Source: CAYJEQ01 sp964370185 (GTDB lineage Bacteria > Bacillota > Clostridia > Oscillospirales > Ruminococcaceae). Taken from it: 11,248 bases of DNA. A program made the translations under genes and the position numbers. The notes beneath the pieces were generated by a model. The model was not told the DNA's origin, did no database searches, and saw nothing but the letters and a program-made list of their open reading frames with translations. This document shows positions 6,289 through 11,248 of this stretch, one piece after another. The number at the start of each line of letters is the position of its first letter. Within the stretch, counting starts at the first letter, position 1. Location: contig CAYJIJ010000070.1 of the NCBI GenBank assembly GCA_964370185.1, positions 1-11,248 of the forward strand. Reading direction: 5' to 3'.

Positions 6289-7503
6289 TTATGCCGCAGG
6301 TTCTGCGTCTATCGCTTCTTCTGTTTCTTCTACTGCTTCTGCAAGCTCAAGCTCTGTGTCGGATAGTACAAAGCTTTCTGGGAAGTTTTTAAGCTGTAAT
6401 ACTACTGAGTAGCCCTCATCTTCGCCGTCTACTACTTTGCCAAATCTTGCAATGCTCTCAAGTGTTACAAGTTCGCCGTCCACCACTGCATATGCAAACT
6501 GGTCTGGCTCTTTAAATAGCTCAAAGCTACCGAACTGATTAAACTTAACCATTCCTGGGAAGTTTATAAATTCCATGTCCGCTGTTGGGTATTTAGCTAA
6601 AAGCTCATAGTCAGGAGTGTAGTTAAATGCTAAGTATTTAGGAGCTTCTGTGCTTACATCTCCACTAAAGAAATAGCCCACGCCCTCAAAGTAAAGCTCC
6701 GCTGTTTCGTTCATATCGGCAGCGTCAAAGTCCCTTACAGGTGCGCCATTTCCCTCGCCTGTAATCTCTTCAAAGCCTGCTTTGTCGTAGTCAATGCTGT
6801 CGTATCCAACTGTTGCAAAATAGTTTGCATTCATCTGTAATACTTGTAGTGTTTCGTTTGCATTTGATTTGTTTCTTTTGTAAAGGGTTAATTTACCCAC
6901 CAAGTCGTTGTAGTCAATTTCTTCTACATCATCTTTAAATTCTATCGTTATATAATAGGAAAGAGATTCGCTAACTTCTGAACCTGAAAAAAACTCAAAA
7001 AGGCTTATGCCATATATCGCTTCAATTTTTATATCTTCGATTAAATCTTCAGTTTCTTCAAACTGCCAATCAGCATCCACTTTCCAGCCCCTTACATCCT
7101 CTTTGGTAGGGTTTGAATTATGTGAATACTGAAAATAGAATAAAAATCCCTTTAAAAATTCAGCTGATACATCGCTAAAATCAAAATTTTCAGGTAATTC
7201 AAACTTATTAATTTTTAGAGCAATTTTATCGCCAGGCTTTATATTGTTCATGCCAACAGTCTGTGGGAAGTCATATCCGCCAGTCTCAAAAGAACCATCC
7301 TCATTAACTTTTTGCCAAATCGCAAATGGAGTATTTCCCCCAAGCGAAGGCGGAAGTTCTTCTGCAGGTATGACAGCTAAAATAAAATCACCATCGTCAA
7401 TTAGCAAATCTTCTTCTGTTGCCACATTTTCCGCAAAAGCAGTAACGCTCACCCCTGCCACCATCACTGCCGCAAGCAGCGCAGATAAAATTTTCTTAAA
7501 CAT
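6289..7503 (-). CDS. Secreted acidic protein of unknown function
   Basis: A 404-residue protein I do not recognise. The ATG at 7503 follows GGAGG (7511-7515) at seven bases. The longer frame from 7566 would begin inside the promoter. A clear Sec signal peptide (K3-K4, hydrophobic core, AFA at 22-24) predicts cleavage before E25. The mature part has no cysteine, no LPXTG and no further membrane segment. It is rich in D, E, F and Y, and ends in an acidic alanine-rich tail (about 385-404). There is no lipobox, so it should be released or held non-covalently at the surface. It has its own promoter and its own terminator and is therefore monocistronic. Enzymatic motifs were not seen. A beta-rich surface or stress protein is possible, but that is a guess. 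Confidence 0.9.
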   Translation of the reverse strand: MFKKILSALLAAVMVAGVSVTAFAENVATEEDLLIDDGDFILAVIPAEELPPSLGGNTPFAIWQKVNEDGSFETGGYDFPQTVGMNNIKPGDKIALKINKFELPENFDFSDVSAEFLKGFLFYFQYSHNSNPTKEDVRGWKVDADWQFEETEDLIEDIKIEAIYGISLFEFFSGSEVSESLSYYITIEFKDDVEEIDYNDLVGKLTLYKRNKSNANETLQVLQMNANYFATVGYDSIDYDKAGFEEITGEGNGAPVRDFDAADMNETAELYFEGVGYFFSGDVSTEAPKYLAFNYTPDYELLAKYPTADMEFINFPGMVKFNQFGSFELFKEPDQFAYAVVDGELVTLESIARFGKVVDGEDEGYSVVLQLKNFPESFVLSDTELELAEAVEETEEAIDAEPAA

Positions 7504-7556
7504 TGTATTTCCTCCATAAATTTGTAATTTTTCGGACATATTTACCCTTTTCATGA

Positions 7557-7585
7557 ATTTTAGCATATTCTATAATTAATTACAA
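7557..7585 (-). promoter_or_regulatory. Sigma-A promoter of the secreted-protein gene
   Basis: On the minus strand, TTGTAA (7580-7585), 17 bases, then TAAAAT (7557-7562) preceded by TGC, an extended -10. The start codon lies about 54 bases downstream. Confidence 0.75.
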
Positions 7586-7615
7586 TAATTTTTTAAAATT
7601 AGGAATTATGAGTGA

Positions 7616-7705
7616 GGAATTAGAAATTATGGATTTATGTTTTGCTATTGTGCATAATCTCGGGCGAGCACACATCTTCGCCCCTACCATTCTAATCTCT
7701 AATCC
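7616..7705. repeat. Nested inverted repeats around a REP in the divergent promoter region
   Basis: The REP hairpin 7661-7687 (inverted; minus strand GTAG, GGGCGA, long loop, TCGCCC, G) is enclosed by imperfect inverted arms at 7616-7630 (GGAATTAGAAATTAT) and 7689-7705 (ATTCTAATCTCTAATCC). The intergenic stretch 7504-7812 holds this element and two divergent promoters and no gene. The frame open across 7608-7820 is a by-product of the repeat. Confidence 0.6.
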
Positions 7706-7714
7706 GTCCCCCAC

Positions 7715-7743
7715 TTGCAAAAAACTCATTAATGCAGTAAAAT
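7715..7743 (+). promoter_or_regulatory. Probable sigma-A promoter of mutS2
   Basis: TTGCAA (7715-7720), a 17-base spacer, and TAAAAT (7738-7743). This gives a leader of roughly 60 bases. The REP element ends about 28 bases upstream of the -35 box. Confidence 0.65.
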
Positions 7744-7812
7744 ACAGTATAAAGATTACTCAGCCACAAATAATAAACAGAAATATAAAGACCATACTAC
7801 GAGGTGAAATTT

Positions 7813-10197
7813 TTGACTGAAAAACATAAAAAATCGCTTGAGCTTGACAAAGTGCTCACGCTTCTATCCTTAGAGGCAACCTGTGAGGACAGCAGACTGC
7901 TCTGCTTAGAAACCGAGCCGGTGACAAGCTACCCAAGAGCGGTGCGAAACATGGCACTAACCGCCGATTTACATTCATTGACCGCACGCTTTGGCACACC
8001 GACAGTGCTTGGCATGAAAAACTGTGGCGATGCTATAAAACGCAGTGAAATAGGCTCGGTGCTCACCACGAGGGAGCTATTAAATATAGAGGGTATATTA
8101 AAAGCTTTTAAGAATTTAAATGCGTGGTTCAACCATTTTAAAGGTGAAGAGCACGCGGTAAACGAGCTTTTTGAGCATATTATCCCAAACAGGGAGCTTG
8201 AGCGAGCAATAAATGTATCCATTATATCGGAAGAGGAAATCTCCGACAATGCAAGCCCCACTTTAGCGGATATTCGCCGCAAGATGAATGCTGCTGGAGC
8301 AAAGGCAAGGGGCAAGCTCGACTCGATTATAAAAAGCAGTACAAATCAGAAATATTTGCAGGAAAGTATCGTCACAATTCGTGATGGTAGATTTGTTGTG
8401 CCTGTAAAGGCTGAGTTTAAAAACGAGATAAAAGGCCTAATTCACGACACTTCCTCAAGCGGTGCCACCCTTTTCATAGAGCCCATGGCGGTGGTTGAGG
8501 CAAACAATGAAATCAAGGTATTAAAGGTTAAGGAAGCCGAGGAAATAGAGGTAATTTTGCGAAACCTCACCGAGCAGGTGGCGCAGGAAGCGGAGTTTCT
8601 CACATCAAGCTATATGGCGGCGGTGGAAGCCGATGTGCTACTATCAAAGGCACGCCTTGCCTATAAAATGAATGCGAGCATTCCCGAAATTAGAAATGAT
8701 GGCAGTATATTTTTAAACAAAGCACGCCATCCGCTGATAGAAAAAAGCAAAGCGGTGCCGATAAATATAGAGCTTGGCATAAATTTCGACACGCTAATTA
8801 TCACAGGGCCAAATACCGGCGGTAAGACTGTTTCTATAAAAACGCTCGGACTGCACACCCTCATGGCAATGTGTGGGCTGATGTTGCCGACAGGTGATAA
8901 TAGCCATGTTTCGGTATTTTCACAGGTGCTTGCCGACATTGGCGACGAGCAGAGCATTGAGCAGAGTTTATCCACATTTTCGGGGCATATAAAGAATATT
9001 GTCTCAATACTCGAAACGGCGGACAGCGAAAGCCTTGTGCTACTTGACGAACTTGGCGCAGGCACCGACCCAGTCGAGGGTGCGGCACTTGCAGTTGCAA
9101 TTATAGAAAACCTAAGGGCAAAAAGGGTGAAAGTGGCAGGGACTACCCATTATGCCGAAATGAAAATATATGCACTTGAAACCGAGGGCGTGGAAAACGC
9201 AAGCTGTGAATTTGATATAAACACCCTCTCCCCAACCTATAAACTGCTAATAGGCACCCCAGGTAGGTCAAACGCCTTTGCGATAGGTGGAAGACTCGGG
9301 CTTACAGAAAATATAATCGAGCGTGCAAAAGAGCTTGTCTCGGGGGAGAATACACGCTTTGAAGATGTTGTTTCCCGTCTTGAGGAAGAGCGCAAACAGA
9401 TGGAGGAAAACCGCAAAGCGGCGGAGCTTCGTCTGAGGGAAGCGGAAATGCTTAAAAAGGACGCCGAAAAACAGCGTGAACGCCTTGAAAAGGACAGAGA
9501 AAACGACATTGAGCGTGCCAGAGCCGAGGCGAGAGCGGTGGTTGATAAGGTCAGTGCACAGGCACAGAGTATGCTTGCAGAGCTTGAAGAAGCATTAAAG
9601 GCGAAAAACAGCGAAGATTTTGCCACGCTTGCCGCTTCTGTAAAAGGGCAGTTTAGGGTGAACATGAAAAAGCTCGAGGAATACTCCGACCCAGTCACAG
9701 GTAGGCAGAATAAAACCTACACTCCACCAAGGCCGTATAAACGGGGCGACCTCGTTATGATTGCCGATATAAATAAAGAGGGTACGCTAATCTCAGACCC
9801 CGACTCTTCGGGCAATGTAAGCGTGCAGGCAGGCATAATAAAAACAAAGGTGCATATATCCTCGCTGAGAATGCTCGATAAAAAGAAAAAAGCCACCACA
9901 TTAAATGGCGGCAGTATAAATACAAAGGGCGTAACAGGGGCAAAGGAGCGCACCACAAGGCAGGAGCTAAACCTGCTCGGCATGACTTCGGATGAAGCTA
10001 TAATGGAGGTTGACAGATTTATAGATGCAGCTGTAATGAGCCATCTTACGATAGTCTATATAATCCATGGCAAAGGCACGGGAGTGCTCAGAAAAGCGGT
10101 GCAAGCACATCTGAGAAAGCATAAAAGTGTGAGAACATTCAGGCTGGGTGTATATGGCGAGGGTGAAAGCGGTGTTACTGTGGCGGAGCTGAAATAA
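7813..10197 (+). CDS. mutS2: MutS2 family ATPase with Smr domain
   Basis: A 794-residue MutS homologue lacking the mismatch-binding domain. In other bacteria MutS2 suppresses recombination, or in Bacillus subtilis acts on collided ribosomes. The TTG at 7813 is chosen because GAGGTG (7801-7806) lies six bases before it; GTG at 7804 is inside that site. Core and clamp segments fill about 1-310. The ATPase has Walker A GPNTGGKT (332-339), the form typical of MutS2, Walker B LVLLDE (408-413) and THYAE (445-449). A long charged coiled coil spans about 500-600 and a KOW-like segment about 640-690. The C-terminal Smr domain (about 717-794) has IIHGKGTGVLR and ends with a GVTV block. The Smr LDLR-like motif reads LNLLG. 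The gene stands alone, diverging from 6289-7503. Confidence 0.96.
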   Translation: MTEKHKKSLELDKVLTLLSLEATCEDSRLLCLETEPVTSYPRAVRNMALTADLHSLTARFGTPTVLGMKNCGDAIKRSEIGSVLTTRELLNIEGILKAFKNLNAWFNHFKGEEHAVNELFEHIIPNRELERAINVSIISEEEISDNASPTLADIRRKMNAAGAKARGKLDSIIKSSTNQKYLQESIVTIRDGRFVVPVKAEFKNEIKGLIHDTSSSGATLFIEPMAVVEANNEIKVLKVKEAEEIEVILRNLTEQVAQEAEFLTSSYMAAVEADVLLSKARLAYKMNASIPEIRNDGSIFLNKARHPLIEKSKAVPINIELGINFDTLIITGPNTGGKTVSIKTLGLHTLMAMCGLMLPTGDNSHVSVFSQVLADIGDEQSIEQSLSTFSGHIKNIVSILETADSESLVLLDELGAGTDPVEGAALAVAIIENLRAKRVKVAGTTHYAEMKIYALETEGVENASCEFDINTLSPTYKLLIGTPGRSNAFAIGGRLGLTENIIERAKELVSGENTRFEDVVSRLEEERKQMEENRKAAELRLREAEMLKKDAEKQRERLEKDRENDIERARAEARAVVDKVSAQAQSMLAELEEALKAKNSEDFATLAASVKGQFRVNMKKLEEYSDPVTGRQNKTYTPPRPYKRGDLVMIADINKEGTLISDPDSSGNVSVQAGIIKTKVHISSLRMLDKKKKATTLNGGSINTKGVTGAKERTTRQELNLLGMTSDEAIMEVDRFIDAAVMSHLTIVYIIHGKGTGVLRKAVQAHLRKHKSVRTFRLGVYGEGESGVTVAELK

Positions 10198-10213
10198 ATA
10201 GTGAAAAGCGAAA

Positions 10214-10370
10214 GTTAAGCTGTGGCTTTGCCACAAATTAAAGTTTTACAGGGTTTTTGAAAAAAATCGTGGGGTATGGGGTAAAACCCCATAAAAGAAA
10301 AGCGAAGCGATAAAAGGCGAAGACTGAAAAAAGAATGTAGCAATTTTTTAAAAGCAAAAGAGGCAATTTT
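10214..10370 (+). repeat. Multi-hairpin intergenic repeat, copy C
   Basis: It starts 16 bases after the mutS2 stop and is preceded by a degenerate heptamer pair (GTGAAAA, GCGAAA). H1 and H3 match copies A and B. H2 has lost its lower pairs, as in copy D, and the two share an ACAGGG variant at this place. Since no ordinary terminator follows mutS2, H1 followed by an AT-rich stretch with TTTT may end the transcript. The minus-strand frame across 10238-10546 is a repeat translation. Confidence 0.85.
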
Positions 10371-10420
10371 CCACAGAATTTAAAATTATGTGAAAAATTG
10401 CCCCCACCCCACCACAGACC

Positions 10421-10481
10421 ACACACAGCCCAAAAACAAAACGAAAATCCCATTGTAGGGGACGATGCCCACATCGTCCCG
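10421..10481 (+). repeat. REP hairpin with conserved leader, ACGATG subtype
   Basis: The hairpin 10455-10481 has a perfect 9-bp stem (GGGACGATG-CCCA-CATCGTCCC) inside the usual GTAG...G frame. Its leader (10424-10454) matches the leader of the REP at 4064 closely, and all visible changes are transitions, although the two sites are 6.4 kb apart. It lies in the convergent space between mutS2 and the minus-strand membrane gene. Confidence 0.75.
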
Positions 10482-10550
10482 AATATAGTATTATCAGAAA
10501 TTGGAATGGTGGTACAAAAATATATAAATAACTTTTCACTCTTCACTTAA

Positions 10551-10585
10551 AAAATCCCCCACCTTATGGTGGAGGATTTTGTTTT
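10551..10585 (-). terminator. Terminator of the minus-strand membrane gene
   Basis: Same stem as the terminator at 6249-6282, with a different loop (TTAT on the plus strand) and the same U-G wobble in minus-strand RNA. The bases 10533-10563 are identical to 6233-6263, which extends through the U tract into the heptamer run GTGAAGA GTGAAAA. Confidence 0.9.
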
Positions 10586-10586
10586 A

Positions 10587-11162
10587 TTATCCAACTGCAA
10601 CTGCTTCCGCCTCAACCGACATTTCAGGAACTGCCACCGCTGCGTTTTGCTCGGTGGTTGCTACATCGCCCATATCCACTTCGCCACTTTCCACCGCTTC
10701 GCCGTCCTCGGTGGTAGTCACTTCTTCGGAGAGCTCGCCGTCTTCTGCCACTGCGCCGTCTTCGGCAAGCACTTCATCTTCTGCCATTATGCCATCTTCT
10801 GTCATTATGCCATCTTCGGGGTTCATGCCGTCCATTATTTCGCCATCCACGAGCATGTCCTCCGGTGGAGCAGGGTTTAGCTCGTCATAGATTACATATC
10901 CTGTACCACATATTGTTGCAATTACTATTGCAAATATTAAAAGGCGTTGCTTTAATCCAAATAGCGACTGCTTATCGGGATCGGGGAAAATCAGATTTCC
11001 TATAATTCTGCCCACTATTTTACCCACTATTATCGACGCAAGGATAACCCCTGCCACCATGATAATTGTGGAAAGCCATGGGGGGAGTGTATCTAAAAAG
11101 GCGAATATGCCACTGCCCTCCTCCACCATTTCGTCTTCATAACCATAACCACCGTAGTACAT
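10587..11162 (-). CDS. Two-helix membrane protein with acidic hexapeptide repeats
   Basis: A 191-residue protein I do not recognise. The ATG at 11162 follows GGAG at seven bases. The N-terminus is rich in Tyr, Gly and Glu. Hydrophobic segments lie at about 30-59 (with Gly and Lys/Arg in its second half) and 73-92. Residues 116-163 form eight degenerate hexapeptides: EDGIMT, EDGIMA, EDEVLA, EDGAVA, EDGELS, EEVTTT, EDGEAV, ESGEVD. In DNA this is an 18-bp repeat, near perfect around 10786-10821. The tail is rich in Ala, Val and Glu. There is no signal peptide cleavage site and no catalytic motif. The acidic tail could face either side of the membrane. The gene has its own terminator and appears monocistronic. 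Confidence 0.85.
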   Translation of the reverse strand: MYYGGYGYEDEMVEEGSGIFAFLDTLPPWLSTIIMVAGVILASIIVGKIVGRIIGNLIFPDPDKQSLFGLKQRLLIFAIVIATICGTGYVIYDELNPAPPEDMLVDGEIMDGMNPEDGIMTEDGIMAEDEVLAEDGAVAEDGELSEEVTTTEDGEAVESGEVDMGDVATTEQNAAVAVPEMSVEAEAVAVG

Positions 11163-11203
11163 AATAATGCTCCATTCCGCCGCTCAGCCTCGGCATAAAA
11201 TTT

Positions 11204-11232
11204 AATTTAATTCACTCTTATCTGCTGAGCAA
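11204..11232 (-). promoter_or_regulatory. Possible promoter of the membrane gene
   Basis: On the minus strand, TTGCTC (11227-11232), 17 bases, TAAATT (11204-11209). The boxes are weak but correctly spaced. Confidence 0.4.
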
Positions 11233-11245
11233 GGGATGATAAGAG
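11215..11245. promoter_or_regulatory. Inverted repeat straddling the possible -35 box
   Basis: Perfect 8-bp arms CTCTTATC (11215-11222) and GATAAGAG (11238-11245) enclose 15 bases that contain the candidate -35 box. An operator or the end of an upstream element cut by the window edge are both possible. Confidence 0.4.
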
Positions 11246-11248
11246 CAT

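Noticed and set aside
7504..7566. Longer N-terminus for the secreted protein
   Set aside because: The added codons overlap the -10 box, and the inner ATG has a GGAGG and begins a clean signal peptide.
7608..7820. Plus-strand frame of 70 codons before mutS2
   Set aside because: It runs through the promoter and the REP hairpin and has no ribosome site.
8661..9100. Minus-strand frames inside mutS2 and gyrA
   Set aside because: They are antisense shadows of strongly conserved plus-strand genes.
1..11248. tRNA, rRNA or known riboswitch
   Set aside because: I saw no cloverleaf, rRNA-like or riboswitch-like conserved sequence by eye, so none is claimed.

Overview
The window reads as a chromosomal segment from an anaerobic, moderately AT-rich member of the Firmicutes, most likely Clostridia. 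The reasons are the Shine-Dalgarno strength (GGAGG in front of most genes), TTG starts, protein families (GyrA with a Gram-positive-like sequence, a YcxB-like protein, MutS2 with a C-terminal Smr domain) and intergenic palindromes of the GTAGGGG...CCCG type that I associate with clostridial genomes. The genus cannot be fixed from this sequence.

Layout: 1-679 is a gene-free block of repeats. A YcxB-like membrane protein (680-1261) and gyrA (1273-3801) follow as a tight pair. 3802-4313 is an array of REP-type hairpins, partly a recent tandem duplication, leading into a very AT-rich gene for a REP-associated tyrosine transposase (RAYT, 4314-4838). Its stop lies 15 bases before alanine racemase alr (4854-6062). 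Alr converges on a secreted acidic protein of unknown function (6289-7503, minus). That gene diverges from mutS2 (7813-10197) across a promoter region containing another REP hairpin. mutS2 converges on a small two-helix membrane protein with an acidic hexapeptide-repeat tail (10587-11162, minus).

The genes are mostly housekeeping (topology, peptidoglycan precursor, MutS2). The unusual content is between them. At least twelve REP-like hairpins, in several stem subtypes, share a fixed GTAG...G frame with paired changes in the stems. Four copies of a second, about 125-157 bp repeat carry several hairpins, and in one copy a whole hairpin has been replaced by a different but still self-complementary one. 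Heptamer runs of GTGAAAA sit at the head of the second repeat and also directly after the terminators of both minus-strand genes, and those terminators share 31 identical bases although the genes are unrelated. Together with the resident RAYT, the window looks like a genome being colonised by hairpin repeats that settle at gene ends and in promoters. The RAYT/REP relation follows known biology; the second repeat and the terminator-linked heptamers are not something I can assign to a named family.
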